Counted from the first letter of the stretch, positions 13,901-27,199 are shown. The stretch is 64,000 bases of DNA from Ancylostoma caninum (GCA_037903475.1 JBAJFG010000620.1:186001-250000); one strand, 5' to 3'. Numbers and translations: made by a program. The notes: generated from the sequence alone by a model not told the origin.

Positions 13901-16900
13901 AATTCGACCATTCAAAAATTCGAAAAATATTCTCGAATATAACACTCTAGTGTGAAGTTTGCGACCATGTTTGTACCCAAAATTGCCAAGAAAAGGCGAT
14001 ACTCACAGAAACCCGTCCAGTTTTGACCGCATCGTTGAAAGCGAGAGCGATAGCAATCCTTCCTTCTTGGTCTGAGTAGAGGATCCTCGCTTGACTGCCA
14101 ACGACAAGGCGATTCGCTGCAGCGCCTTCGATCCACTTTTTATTGTCAAAGTACTGTTGCTTTACGTGTTCGGGAACTGAAATTTTCATATTCACAGGTT
14201 TTTGCGACATATTCAAACAAATCGAAGGGCTGCAGAGATACATATCCAAGTGATTTTGACTCGAAATTTCTGCTTTTCCGGGAAGAGCAAGTATGTACTT
14301 TGGCTACAACGATTGTCGAGCGAACTGTAATATTGAACAAGAATACCTTTGTTCTTCATTAACTCCTGAATGACTTCGCATGCGATGTTGTCGGTTTGCT
14401 GGAGATCCTCCGGCTTCTGAGAGGTGCATACCCAGCGGAATGGGCCGAATCCCATTGAAAATATGTCGCTGAAAATGAGAAGTCGAACAGTACACTTTTC
14501 TTTGCTTTATACAGGGGGGGCCATAAGTTATTGTACAACGTTTGCTCATTTATTTCTCCACCAGCAACACATGGATTATCCTGCTCTTTTCGCTGCCGAA
14601 TAGAGCAGGGATCAAAGTATCTTACAGTTAAAACCCGGTTTCCCGGGAGAGTTTTGCTTTGGAGCAGTTGGACTTAGAACAGGTTTTTGAAAAAAGCGGG
14701 TTGATGTGGAAATTTTTTACGAAAAATCCACCAAATCTCTAAAGTGGGGTGTACTGCTTAGATGCATCTTAAAGAGCAAAGAATGCTCTTTCTAAAAATA
14801 TCAAACTGTTTTTGTGGCTGTTTTGCTCGGAAATTGCGGGCAGAGTTAGTGCATTTTGCGGCACCGAAAGTCTGCAATGAATGTTTCCGATAAACTTTTT
14901 TCGTTATCTTGGAAGTATCCAGGAGGTTTTTGTGATCAAAAGATAGAGCAAATCCAGCTCTATTAAACAGTGCCTAGTGCGGCAAAAAATATTTTACTAC
15001 TGCGGAGAAATGGGCCAGCAAACGTTGTACAATAACTTATGGCCCCCCCTGTACACTACTACATTACATTAGATTAATCAGAAAGTTATGCTACTTCTTG
15101 TAGGTATTAATATCTCTTAATATGACAGCAGTTGGATAAGTGGTAAGTATTCCTGGAACTACAATAGCAACGGTGTCGCATGATGAAACTATACGATGTC
15201 TGGGAAATCTCCTTTTTTCGTGACTTTATCATAACTCTCTCCAAATTTGCAGTTTTTGGAATCAAGTTGATATTTTGACGCGGCATCCACTATCTATCTG
15301 ATTATGTTTTTGAAATTTGAAAATTTGAAAATTTCTGGTGGTCAAATAGCGAAGTAACCTTAGAATGCAATTACGGAGAGACTCGACAACCACTTTCTCG
15401 AGTCTCTTCTATGTACATGTATCACTAGGCAAGTTTTTTTTTGGGAACAGGGCCCGCTTTTTTCATTTCTATGAAAAAAAATTCTTCGCTTTACTATAAG
15501 TTAATTTTTCATGCTTAGAATGTAACTTGGACAAGAACGGTACATGATGCGGCTACTCTAGCATTTTCCCAGGACCACGACAAGAAGCTGTAGCCCCGGC
15601 CTACACTTTTTCTGCATTTCTAGCGCTTTCGAAAAGATTTATGGCGTCTTTGAGAAGAGTCCTTTCTTGTACGCTTATAAGGTTCATAACGTGTTCCCGA
15701 AACTATATACTACTTAATTATCTACACTGCTCATATGAGAACCTTTTCCATATTTTGAGAGGTGGCAGCAGAATAACCTCATGCACTCTGAGGTTACCGT
15801 GCCACCATTAAGGATGAACATGCCGACCAATGTTCACTTATCGACTGGTGAGTGTTTTGTATCGCGATCAAAATGTGTCGAATGCACAGTAGGAGTGTCG
15901 CCGAAACATTGGTAGAAGAGAAAAGATTCATAAGAATGTGTGTGGGACAACACATGGAGAGAGAAGGTCATGAACTCTGCCAACCGGACAAGTTTTGTCA
16001 GCTGACTATGGTGGAGCCATTGTTTCTTTGTTACCTTAAAAAAGTATGTGTTCCTTAGCAAAAGTTTTTATACTACTGAAAACTGGATCCTGCACCTCAA
16101 CCATTCATGTCGTGGCCAATCACTTTTGTGCAGTTAACCGTTTTCGAAGCCGTCGAAACTAAACTTCAGAACCTCACGTTTATTACCTGAAACCGCGTGT
16201 AGAATAGATGAATCGAGATCTAACTGATCGGATTCAGAAGAATACCGCAGTCCTGCTGTTATATCTCGCATATTTTGACGTTATGAATAGATCTCCGTGA
16301 CTGATCCGAACCGTCACATCCTCATAATATTGCGTGAGCTCAAGCGTTTTCTTTCTTTTTCTTTCTTTTTTTTTTTTTGGGGGGGGGGGGAATCATTGAC
16401 CATCATAGTAGTTAGTTTTGTTTTAAGTGTCGAGTGTTCCATCGCTGGTTTTGTTTCAAGTGTCAGGAACACCGCGAAAAGATAAGCCGGAGGTATATTC
16501 ATAGTCAAACCGTACCCCATGATGTCCTGCATGTAGGAAGGATATCTGAACGTCTTGTCGTCCTTAGCCTTCGGATGACGCATGTTGGCTCCGGCTCGCT
16601 GACACTCCACCAGAAATGCGTTCCCGTAGTCCCAGAAGTGCATTCCACGAGCCGCCAACGTGTCGATAGCTGCGATATGTCGCAGCAGACTGAAACCATT
16701 TCCGCTGTGAGACGGGAGTTAGGAATCTACCATTTCGCGGGACGTTACCTGCTCTGGACGAGCTTCTTGAAGCGTTCCGGCTCACTGGTCATCATAGCGT
16801 TGGCTTCGTCGACGCTGATGCCAACAGGATAGTATCCGCCCAGGAACGGATTGTGCAACGAAGTCTGGTCTGAGCCCAAATCCACGAGATGATCGGGTTC

Positions 16901-19900
16901 TGCCGCTAGTCGCTCCCTTTAAAATGCAGTGCTTATGCAGGAAAGTGAAACTGTAATACAAGGCGAAAACTCACCATAAGTCCACTATGTTTCCTAAATA
17001 GCCAATGCTCCTTGTCTTCTTCTCCTTGCGATATTTTCGGATGAGATTGACTATTTCGCTCAGGTCGCTGGAGTATTCGTCGAGCCATCCTTGGTTGTAG
17101 CGCTTTAGGAGGGCGTCTGCACAGACCTTGAAGGACACTTCATGTAACATTCAGCTGATAACCAACTGAGACTAAATTATAGGTAAAAAGCTTCTAGAAA
17201 ACGAATACGTCCCACTACGCAATGACTAGAAATTATTGAATCTTATGTATGCAGAATATATTCAGCACCAGTTTAGACGTAAAGCACCTTATTCCAGGAA
17301 ATTCATAATTCCTAAGGATTCTTACCTCCATAATACATATTCACGACACCGTACGCAGTCCCAGAAGGACATGTGACTGTGAGAGGGGCGCAAGCTGCTC
17401 AAAAATACAAGTAAAGTGGATCGCCACAGTGGTTCTTCTCAACAACAGCGAAGGATGTAGAGAAAGTGGAACAGCAGTTGTTTCACTTGTGTTCACACTC
17501 GAACTACCCGATTAAACATAGTGCTAAATTTCTCATCAAAATCTAAGCTTCTCGACATGTATTTTAGACCTTGATCTTTCAAGCTTCATTGATGCTCACG
17601 TTGAATTACATTCGCTTTAATGAAGATAGCAACATCAATGAGGGAAGGATATGAAAGACAGCTCCAGGAGTACTCACATCCCACAAAGCTGTTGCTTTTA
17701 TGCAGTACTAGACGGCATACCCGGCTCCGTTCGGGAGTTTTATCACCCCCGGCTTTTTACACTGAAGAAGATCACCTTGATCACCTTGATCACCTTGACT
17801 CCCGTTGATCTTCGGGTGTACCGAGCGGGCGCCAGCAATCCTTCCATTTGTCCCTCTCGCGAGCCAGAGTTGTCCAGTGGATTCTGTCCATTCGAGGGAC
17901 ACGGAGAGCATCGTATCTATCCTTGAAGGACTTCGTGAAGAAGTTTGACCATCGGGTCGGTGGTTTTCCTGTCGTGCGCTTAACGTCCCGTGGAGTCCAG
18001 TCGCTGACGGCTCTTGTCCAACGGTTGTCGTTAAAACGCATCACGTGTCCGGCCCTCTAATCTTACTCAACTTGGCCTAAGCGGCAGCGTCCCTGATCTT
18101 CGATTGCTGACGAAGGGTGGAGCTCCGTATTCCAGCCCTCACTTGCGTGAGGCGGGTTATTCCTAGCATCACCCTCTCGATGGAGCGTTCGACGACGCTG
18201 ACCGCGTTCTCATCCTGCTTGCGCAACGCCCAGGTTTCTGAGGCGTAGGTCAAAGCAGGGAGAACGGTTGTGTTGAAGAGGTGGGCACGGAGCCTGGTGT
18301 TCTTCGTCTTCTTCACTACGTCCTCGATGCTCTTGTAAGCTCCCCAAGCCGCTCTTTTCCTCCTGTCCAGCTCTGAAGCGAGGTCGTTCATCATGTTGGC
18401 TTCCCGACCTAGGTATACGTAGCTGGAGCATTCGGATATGGTCGTTCCGTTGAGCGAGAATGGGGCATCCGGGACCCATCCGTTCTTCATGAACATCGTC
18501 TTCGTCAGATTCAGCTGGAGACCAATCTTTCCACACGCGTCCTCGAAGTCGGCCAGCATCTGTTCCGCTTCGCTGATGGTTGGTGTTATAAGAACGATGT
18601 CGTCAGCGAAGCGAAGATGACTAAGTCGCCGGCCATCAACTTGCACTCCCATGCTATCCCATTCCAGTTTCCGCATGACGTCTTCGAGAGTGGCGCTGAA
18701 TAGTTTTGGCGACACGGTATCGCCTTGCCGAACCCCTCTCTTGACGTCGATGGTGATGTCGTCGTAGAATGGAGAAATCCTGGTCGTGAAGTTGCTGTAG
18801 ACTCACGAAATACCTTGATGTATTGAGTAGGTATGCCCTGGTTGCCCAGGGCTTCCAACACCGCTTCCGTCTCAACAGAGTCGAAGGCTTTCTTCAAATC
18901 GATGAACGTGAGACAGAGGGGCATCTTATACTCTCGCGATACTTCGATGAGTCTAGTGACGGTGTGTATGTGGTCGATCGTACTGAATCCTTTTCGAAAC
19001 CCTGCTTGCTCGCACGGCTGTCCCTCGTCTAGTGTCCTTTCGATCCTATTGAGGATCACTCGCGTGAAAAGCTTGTAGACGACGGACAGTAGGCAGATGG
19101 GGCGATAATTGCCAATATCCTGCGGGTCTCCCTTCTTGTACAGCAACACAGTCCTGCTGGTCTTCCATTGGTTAGGTACCTTGCATTCCGAGAGGTACCG
19201 CGTGAAAAGCCTAGCCAAGGTGGTAATGAGAATTGGCGGTAGGTTCTTCAGATGTTCCGGTCGAATCCTGTCGGGGCCTGGTGCTGTACGGTTCTTCACC
19301 GACTTGATGGCATGTCGGATTTCGGAAGGGAGAACCGATGGGACAACATACCCGTCCTCCCTAAGATGACATTGAGGGAGGTGGACGTGGCTATCGAAGA
19401 GATCCGAGTAGAAGTCGTAGATGACCTTCTCCATTACCCGTCTTGATGAAGAAATTGTTCCGTCTGGGCGCCGGAGGGCGGACATCTTGGTCTTGCGATT
19501 GGCGAAGTCTCGGCGGGTGCAGCGAATGCTTTTCCCTGCCTCTGCGGCTTCGGCCAACACTGCTGCTCGTCTCTCCTTTAGGTCTTCTTATATCGCTTCT
19601 CTGCACCGTTTTGCGAGCTTGGACGTTAACTGGTAGTTGCCTGCGGCTCTCGCGGCTCCACGCTGGCGTATAAGCTCGAGGGTCACGTAAGACAGTCGTC
19701 TCTTGGTGACTCTTAAACCCTCAGCGCTCTTTGCGCTGTCGCGGAGATGCTGTACAAGCCGATCGTACTCTTCGTCGATGTTGTCGACAACCGCATCTTC
19801 CCAAAAGCCGGCTAGCGAAGTGAAAAGATCCCAATTGATGACGGGTTTGGGACTCCTTCTCTTAAACTTCACGGCTTTCTCTCCTTTGCGTGAGAAGAAG

Positions 19901-22900
19901 AATCTTGCACGAAGGAGGCGATGGTCGGATCCGGTGTAGAACTTTGGTACAACACCGACGTCGGTCAGGCAGAACCTTCGATTGACGATGATGTGGTCAA
20001 TTTCATTATGGTACTCTCCACCGGGTGACTCCCACGTCCAGCGTAGGGAGGTTGGTTTCTGAAATTGTGAGTTACCATGGATGGTCTTCGTCGTCATGAT
20101 GAACTCAGACAGCCTCTCTCCCTGTTCGTTCCACTGCAGGCCGTGGGTACCGATGTGAAGTTCCTCAGGCGTTCTCCTAGGACCAATCTTGGCGTTGAAA
20201 TCGCCAACGATGATCTTGTAGAATGTGTGGTCTTCCCTGTAGAACTTCTCCAAGTCCATATAGAAGGCCTCGATATCCCCTTCGTCGTAGCTGGATGTTG
20301 GAGCGTAGGCGACGAAGATTGTCAAGGCCGGTATTGATCCACATCTTCTCAACCGCAAACGTCCGATTCGGGTTGTTAGCTGTTCGAATGAGTCGATGTT
20401 CATGACCAAGTTCGTGTTGACGAGGACACCGACTCCACCAACTCCTCTACTGTCGCAGGTTCCAAGGAACAGTTCTTCTCCAGTGTCGAAGGTGGCGTTC
20501 AATGGTCGGTGTCTCCTCGTCTCGGTCAGTCCGATGACGTCGTACCTGATCTTCCTGGCCTGCATCATCAAATCCTCGATGGAAGCCTCCGATGCAAGCG
20601 TGCGTGCGTTGAAGGTACAGACCGTCATCATAGTCCTTCTGGTTTTAGGCAGCCTAGATAACCCCTCGGACCTCGTCCTCACTGGCGCTGCCGTACCAGT
20701 GACTCTTCCGAGATCAGGGGAACACTCTCTAATATTGCTGTGTCGAGCTTGAAAAATTTGATTCCCACAGGAGATAGCTTGCTGGGCTCTATTCCCCCGT
20801 GGGAGGCTGGAGTGTGATTTCACCGGGAGGTTAGCCGGGCTTCCCGGGAGTGGACGATGGAGCTTATTTGTTGGAGGCGACTCCGAACCGCCTCCCTTGT
20901 ACCTCCCAGTCACTTGAATGCAGGGCTTTTGGTCGGATAGATGTGCAGGATACAATCTGCAGACACGCAAGCACACCCATGCACGCATGCATGAACATGC
21001 CCACGCGCTGACAGAAGGTATAGATCGTTCCGACACTGCAGAGAATCCCCTGAATCCACCCGCGTCTCAGGGCAGGCACAAGGTCGCGTTTGGTCCGCGA
21101 TTAGCCCCCTATCCGCCACCTGGGGACGCGCCACGTAGCCTCGCGACTAACCGGCTGGGATCCCTCGTATGAGGGAGATCCGTGGACTGAAGAAGAAGAT
21201 AATTGCTAGTAATAGTAATACATTCGTTCGAATTGCTCATCATCTCGGTAATCACCATGTCTCTCCGTAATCCCTTTTTCCTCTGCATGGAAGCTCGACA
21301 AAAACTCGATAATGCCAAATAATCGATATTCTCATGCAGAATGGTCACCACATTAGTGTTAAGCATACTGGAGAACCCCAGCAGACATGTCCCCCCCCCC
21401 CCCGCTCCCAAGCAAAAGTGGAAAAGTCAATAAATCAAAAAGTCAAAAATATCATGCGAAATGGTAGTTAAATTCGTGTTTAACGTTCTGGGAAACCCTA
21501 GCAGATATGCATTTACCCGTCTCCGAACAAAAGTACTAAAATCGATTAGATCAACAAATCGATATCTCGGCTTTAAATGACCGTCATATTCCTGTTCAGT
21601 GTATTGAGGTACCCCAGTAGACTTGTCCTCACTGACTCCTGCGCAGAAGTGAAAAAAATCAATAAAATAAGTAAATCGATACTTTCGCGAGAAATGGATG
21701 CCACTTTCGTGTTTGGTGTATCAAGGAACCCTAGTAGGCATGTCCTCGCCACTCCCTGGGCAAAAATAGTGAAAAATCAATAAAGTCGATATAATCGATA
21801 AGCTAATCGATTATCCCCGACGACAAGGAGCCTATAACCTCCGCCGGCCTAGGGCGGACCTACATGCAAAATTTGGTCAAGATCGGTTAACCCTCCGCGA
21901 TTTCTATTCGTTACATACATACATAGACACACATATGTACATACATACAAACTTTCATTTTTATGTATACAGACATACATCGCTACTATAGTTTTGATTC
22001 ACTCCTTTTACTGAACTGAGTTAAGGAATTTGGAATGTCGGCTGTGCTTGAAATAATGCGAAGCTCTGAACGGCGCTTTCTACTAAACTTGCAACCTATG
22101 GTTGTATCCGTGGATCTCGTACGTGGAGTGCATCAAACAGCTGCCGCTTCGGAGGAAATAGTGATCACCAGTAGATTCACATGAGATCTTCAGCAATTTT
22201 GAGCGTAAACGTGATGTTAACGACAGAAATCCCATGCTTGTAAAATAATAACGAGTTTGCATGACGTTTAACAACAGGCCATATGAGTGCTTCCATATAC
22301 TTGTTTGAACTTCCCGACATACGCCAAAGATTGCAAAGAAGTGGTGTTTATTTCATTTTTTAGATGTTTTAAAATCATCTAAGTCTCATGCACATTACAT
22401 GAACATATGCCCAACTATAGTGCTATTCATAAATGTTTCCAGATAGGGGCTTCCCTATCCGCAGACCCAGAGTGGACGAGTTTTGAAGCAAAAATTTGTG
22501 GACGAATTATCCAGGTACTTAGTGTCGCAGCAGTGGAACTAAACGGATGCAAAGACGGTGAAGTATAGAAAGTTTTGCTAGGGAAACGCAGCCATTCTAG
22601 ACTAACAGCGTGACCATATTCATCCAGGAAGAGTTCACGGATCCCGCCACAGCTGTTAACGTTGGTTCGTGGCGTTTCAACTTTGAACGAGTTTCGCATG
22701 ACGTGAATATGACTGAAGCATGACCGACTTTTGCCGCAACAATGAAACGTGAACCGCAGTGAAGAATCATGGCCACCTTGAATTATCTAAATTGAATTAA
22801 GCTCAAGGACCTCACATGCTTAAGTTTAAAAGGAATTCCGTCTATTTCCGACCAGTATACACAATGCTTAGGCGACCTGGAAAGATTTGACTGGATCGTG

Positions 22901-24767
22901 GTCATTCCAGCCTTTTTTTTCCATAGCAGAAAATATCACGCTTCCATCACTCTCATAATACATCTCATTGCTCACATTCTTTCACTTTCCTTCACTCTGA
23001 GTACACAGAATCACCTCAGCTGTGACGGAAATACATCCGGCTATAGTGGCGGCCTTGGGTTGAGCGCCGCTCATTCCACCCAGACCTGCTGTCACGAATA
23101 CCTTTCCTGCCAGCTCATCCACTCCAAGATATCGCCGCCCAGCATTCATGATGGTGATCTAAAGTTCGGCTCCATTCTATATATTTAAGATAACATCAGG
23201 GTTAACAAAGTCGAATCCAGTTTCTTACAGTCGTTCCGTGCACAATCCCCTGAGGTCCAATGTAGCAGTAGCTCCCAGCAGTCATCTGCCCGTATTGTGT
23301 GACACCTAGTGCGAACAACTTGTCGTACTGCGGCTTCGTGGAGAAATTGGGAATCATCTGAAAGGTACTCGACGTCTACTCTGGCTCGAGACTGTCAAAT
23401 AATGCGCACAAACCATGCCGTTGGTGATTGTTACCCTCGGGGCATCTGCATGGCTAGGAAACAATCCGAGGGGATGTCCAGAATACAGAACAAGAGTCTG
23501 TTCGGAGGTCATCTGGGCGAGGTAGCGGAGAACGAGGCGAAACTGAAAATAATGCTACTGATCCTATGCTGAGCTTTTCAGTCTTGGATTAATTTCTTCA
23601 ATTCTTAGTGAATAATGTAGCGTTTCTGCGCACACATACAGTGGAATTTGGAGCTATTCCATCGAATTAATTTGAAAAAAAAATTGGAAAATTGATAATA
23701 ACAAGATACTTAAATGAGTTAGCCTAATTTTTTTCCATTTCTATAAAGAAGAGGGAAAAAGGCGTCCCTGCCGAAAACGATCTGAACGGCTAGAATTTCA
23801 AGAATGGATTCACTAAAAAAAATTTTGTTCTGGCCAAAACTATAGAAGTTACCGGTAAAAGACAAGCGAATAAGTTGTTAAAAATGAGAAAACACGAAAT
23901 TTTCATCTATCTTATAAAATAACGTTCTAGAATCCCCTGCCCCCCCCCTCCCCGTCCTTCCCCTTCGCCTTTCCTCCCATCACCTCTACGACTTTCACTG
24001 ATGCAAGTAGCATGTGACGGCCCTCCTCAGCTTTTTGAAAAGGTAAAGACCGAGATATCTGAGAATTCGCTTCCACCAAACCCATCCAAAAAGCCAATAC
24101 ACATCTTCACCCTTCTAATAAACGTTAGTATCACATTCGAATTATAGCGTGATTCCTGGCATTTTTCGAGATACACAACACCTATTTGTCTTCATCGGCA
24201 TGTCGGAATGTTGTGATAGGCACGTCAGCAAAGTTGTTTTTGTCTCACCTGAATCCAGTTGCTGAAAACTTGACCATTGCCGCCGTAGGTGACAAGTTCT
24301 TGAGGGAACTGCGCCACTTCAGGGTCAAGGTTGTTCAGGATCATAAGGATGATGGCGGCTGCTTGTTGCGACTTGGCTGGGATTTGGGAGAGTGGCGGAG
24401 CCTGAGATAAAAAGTCGGAGATCTGCTAATGACCAAATTGTACACTTACCCTCAGGTCGAAGTTGGGCATGAAGCGAAAGGCGTAGATGTGACCGTATTG
24501 CTCGAGCTCTTCCGCGAACTCCTTCGCTAGCAGCTCATGGTGTTTCTTGGGAACGTAGCGCAGTACGTTGCGCACTGCCATCTGAAGCGGGAACACATCA
24601 CGTCCTGGGGTGCGATTCCACACCGAGAAACGATAGCTCACCATCTTCTCATCGCGGCTCAACGGACATGGCCTTTTCGGAGCATGGGGCACCTTGGCGG
24701 CCCTGTGCTCCGTTGGGTATGCAAGCAGTGGGTCAAAGATGTCCAGGAAGAGATCAGCTAAACCCAT
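10905..24767 (-). CDS. urocanate hydratase (14 exons, complete)
   Basis: Exons on the minus strand, 5' to 3': 24767-24450, 24401-24249, 23542-23414, 23357-23229, 23158-23015, 17126-16975, 16916-16749, 16704-16516, 14468-14347, 14176-14007, 12420-12297, 12243-12137, 12049-11933, 10970-10905. They total 2088 nt (695 residues plus TAG), and every phase closes with GT-AG introns. The human enzyme has about 676 residues. Conserved blocks include VPHAP near the N-terminus, VAQFPQELVTYGGNGQVFSN, the NAD-binding GLGGMSGAQ, FWDYGNAFL, GFGPFRWVCTS, RLVVGSQARILYSDQ, SRDHHDVSGTDSPFRET and LHNGGGVGWG. The enzyme hydrates urocanate to imidazolonepropionate in histidine breakdown. It uses tightly bound NAD+ and is normally cytosolic. 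The start at MGLADLF is chosen because an acceptor-like TTCCCAG lies 18 nt upstream. Intron 5 is about 5.9 kb and carries transposons. Confidence 0.95.
13712..13741. repeat. perfect short hairpin
   Basis: CATGTTACACACG is followed by a 4-base loop and its exact complement. The stem is 13 bp and lies inside urocanase intron 10 (14006-12421). It is probably a transposon-derived palindrome, because no downstream T-run marks it as a terminator. Confidence 0.7.
13795..13950. repeat. TTCGAATA-type degenerate repeat
   Basis: Short variants of ATTCGAATA, ATTCGAGA and ATTCAAAAATTCGA recur in both orientations. A similar patch is at 26580-26745. They resemble subterminal repeats of hAT-like elements, but no terminal repeats were found here. 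Confidence 0.35.
14512..15051. mobile_element. Tc1/mariner-type MITE in urocanase intron
   Basis: The element begins CAGGGGGGGCCATAAGTTAT and ends with the inverse, ATAACTTATGGCCCCCCCTG. It is flanked by TA on both sides (14510-14511, 15052-15053). The TIRs are about 35 bp and the length is 540 bp. No transposase frame is present. It lies in the intron between urocanase exons 8 and 9. TIR plus TA duplication places it in the Tc1/mariner superfamily as a non-autonomous copy. Confidence 0.85.
18077..19587 (-). pseudogene. RTE-A reverse transcriptase (broken)
   Basis: Reading follows the endonuclease in the same frame after a TAA at about 19586-19588. The finger and palm blocks run through TAPGPDRIRPEHLK, YKKGDPQDIGNYRPI, EQAGFRKGFSTIDHIH and LKKAFDSVE. 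The frame shifts near 18790. It resumes with SPKLFSATLEDVM and the catalytic RFADDIVLI (about 18595-18613), then the thumb (TKTMFMKNGWVPD, SSYVYLGRE, LPALTYASETWALR). An in-frame TAG follows RDAAA, where the copy at 44113 reads a Cys codon. At least two stops and one frameshift are therefore present. Catalytic residues are kept, so decay seems moderate. Confidence 0.85.
19588..20631 (-). pseudogene. RTE-A endonuclease domain
   Basis: The open frame extends from 21036, but recognisable endonuclease sequence starts at MMTVCTFNARTLAS (20631). Diagnostic AP-endonuclease motifs are CTFNART, GLTETRRH, VAYAPTSS, IVGDFNAKIG, NEIDHIIVNRR and TGSDHRLLRARF, all with the expected metal and phosphate ligands. 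The domain nicks target DNA to prime reverse transcription. The frame ends at a TAA immediately before the RT. The upstream part (20632-21036) shows no domain and is probably leader. Confidence 0.82.
21190..21973 (-). mobile_element. Helitron remnant (5' part, minus strand)
   Basis: On the minus strand the sequence starts TCTGTATACATAAAAATGAA at 21973, like the Helitron 5' ends at 30456, 31189 and 63281. It continues with GAATAGAAATCGCGGAGGG, then 3-4 copies of a ~115-125 bp internal repeat containing ATCGATTTAT-type and CTGGGG-type blocks. No 3' hairpin or CTAG end is found before the RTE-A 5' end, so it may be truncated by that insertion. Confidence 0.6.
21974..23014. other. rest of urocanase intron 5, no feature recognised
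   Basis: There is no exon-like similarity, TIR or RNA gene in this part of the intron. Confidence 0.4.
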
Positions 24768-24784
24768 ATCGAATGTTCGTACAG

Positions 24785-24800
24785 GCTGGGAACAGGCGAC
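24785..24800 (-). promoter_or_regulatory. candidate spliced-leader acceptor of urocanase
   Basis: On the minus strand CCTGTTCCCAG ends at 24786, leaving an 18-nt leader before the ATG at 24767. This spacing is typical of trans-spliced nematode mRNAs and supports the chosen start. It could also be a cis acceptor from an unseen 5' exon. Confidence 0.4.
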
Positions 24801-27199
24801 AGACAAAGTGATAAATGGACGGCGGATCGGCACGTGACGACAACCTTTGGGTGAAGGAGTAAAGGTGTCCACCGCGCTGTTTTATTATGGTGGCGACCCG
24901 TTTCCGCTGTCGTTTGCCAGTATCGTGACGGTCATATCGACAGAATCCGACCGTGAACTGCTCATCTCGCACAGAACACCGACCGGACGGGTGTCGTTGT
25001 GAAAACTCTTTGTACACGTTCCGATCTGCCCATAAACTGTTGTGTCCTCTGGACCTATACAGAATTGTAGCAGCAGCTCCTGAGAGAACATTGCATGATC
25101 CCCAAGCGAACAGTTGACCTTTAGTGATCGTTGCTTGTCTATTTCGGGTACGTACGTACGTACTTCACAGACAGAAACAGTGTTATCATCTTTTGCGCGT
25201 GCATCTGTTACTGACTTAGTTGAAATATCTGCCTTTTCACAACTTGGGCTCGTTCCATTGTACTTTTTCTCATACCGTCTTTCCAAAAATTTCAAGTTTT
25301 GTTAAATTTTATTTCAGAACTCTGTAATTTTTCGGAGATGAAGTGCGTGATCTGAATGCACATATATGCAGGAGGAATCTTTTAAAATAGTTCAGCTGCC
25401 ACAGCGGCTTTAATGTGGTTGATGCTGACTGCAGTTACATAAGAGTTGCAGAACACTAAAAAGTCTGTTGTCCTCGCATTCCCGCTATTTTGAGAGATTT
25501 TGTTAAATATCATCCCAATGTAAGGAAAATAGCTTGGGAGAAATCTTTACCCACCTATGTCACGGCATGGTAAAGCTTGCGGTTACTTTGAAGTGGAGGA
25601 GGTTACGATGGAGTTTCATTAACAAAACAGCCACTGATTTCGTATCATGTGTTGCGCGCTACTTCACTGTTGCAATATGAGTTCTAGGTCTGTCAAAACC
25701 CCAATATCCAGGAAAATCTCAGACATGAAAACTCGAGTGGATGCTGCCTTTAAATTGACAAGCCTGACAGTGGTAATTTGGCTTCTTGAAGTGGCAGTGG
25801 TAATGTGGCTTCAAGAAGCTAATCCCCGCTTTACGTTTTTCGTCTAAAACACAGTTTGCAAGCCTCATTAGCTGATGTTTAGACTGATGAACATTCTGTA
25901 GAAATAGCTTGATTTGATTTTGGCAGAGAAACTCAAGAAACTGTTTTTGGCACTGATTCTCTAACAGCGCATGATTCAATTTCTTCACACATATTTACTG
26001 CTTACATCAGCTGAGAACCTCTCGGAACCCTTCTACAATGCAAAAGAGAACGGCAAGAAAGGTTCATGCGAACAGTTATGGTATGATTTGAAGGATTTTT
26101 CTAAGGGAAGATTTGGCCTTCGCTAGCATTATTTTGATTGGATTTGTTCATAGGACAAGAAACTGCTTTTATCAGCATGACCAAGCCATCTTCAAGTTAC
26201 TTATTAACCTAAATCGCGAACTAAATTGGACATTCCCCATGAAGAATGTGTTTGCAACTGCGGTATTGCCATCCCAGATTGTTCCTCTGACGGGTAAGTT
26301 CGAATTGTTGATTATCAGTGAGGTAGAGGTCCAGTTTAGATGCGACCAAGTGATGTGGGGTGGACGAGTTGGGTTTGAAAATTTATTAGGCCTGCATATA
26401 ATCACATCACCTACGTGAGCGAACTTTTATTCCTATGACCTATGAGCTGAGAGCATAGTTCACATCAAATAGGATAAAAAACCATCAAGAAACCCCTATT
26501 ATTTGCTACTATGGCGACGATTCCAATCCGAGCGGCGCTGTAGCTTCACGTGCTTTTCGAGTCCACAAGAAAAGCACTTCTTCAACACTATACACATCAT
26601 ATTCCAATAATTCGGAATATTCTTTATTTGAATACTCGAATAGTTCGAAGAATGCCAGTATTCGATAATTCGAGTATTCGAATTATTCGAGAAGCTGAAA
26701 TATTCGATCATTCGTACATTCGCGTATTCGAGCACCTACAATTCAAATGATTAGTCGAATGACAAGTTTGGAGAGATTTTATAACATAGTGTGTTTTATC
26801 CTCAACAACAAATTCGACTGAATGGTGGCGACAACCACCGGTCTCATCATGAGAATATTCAATTTTTTGGTCCATGAAAAGATTGAATAAGGCTAAAAGC
26901 CTTCCAAAAAACGCAGACTTGGTTCGCATTCAATCATCTGGAGAGTTTATCTCATCACCTACGTGAGCGAACTTTTATTCCCGTGTTATCCTTCTCAAGA
27001 TGAAGGCGATTTCTCCAATTAGGTCCAAGAAATTAATTCGGTTTGCAGTGCATTGCAGAGTCACATAGGTGGTCCTGAAAGGGATAGATGCCTTTAAACG
27101 GTGTCAGTTTCGTCTCCAAGGAGAGTAAAGAAGGCGACCGGGTTTGGGCTAATTTCATGACTGCGAATTTCGATGTGTTCACAAAATAGTTCTTTCGCG
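24801..27199. other. intergenic stretch upstream of urocanase
   Basis: A 136-codon minus frame (24885-25295) with several Cys lies just upstream of urocanase but matches no known family. A plus frame at 26113-26418 is also unassigned. Near-identical direct repeats of about 30 bp containing CACCTACGTGAGCGAACTTT lie at 26408-26433 and 26955-26980, about 550 bp apart. Confidence 0.35.
26580..26745. repeat. TATTCGA-type degenerate repeat
   Basis: Many short variants of ATTCGAATA, ATTCGAGT and ATTCGATA occur in both orientations. This lies between the 30-bp direct repeats at 26408 and 26955. It resembles hAT subterminal repeats such as the ACTTCCG units at 57808 and 58823. Confidence 0.4.

Larger units (their letters stand above)
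17765..21185 (-). mobile_element. RTE-type non-LTR retrotransposon, nearly full length (RTE-A)
   Basis: The minus strand carries an apurinic-type endonuclease, a reverse transcriptase and a 3' tail of short TGATCAAGG-like repeats (the complement is at 17775-17800). There are no LTRs. The 5' end near 21180 is shared with a fragment at 57100-57205, and the 3' end with fragments at 44350-44420 and 47237-47308. It is inserted in urocanase intron 5 in the same orientation as that gene. Stops and frameshifts make it inactive. Confidence 0.88.

Noticed and set aside
16314..16832. Long frames at 16314-16658 (minus) and 16434-16832 (plus)
   Set aside because: The minus frame is urocanase exon 8 read through its splice donor, and the plus frame is its shadow.
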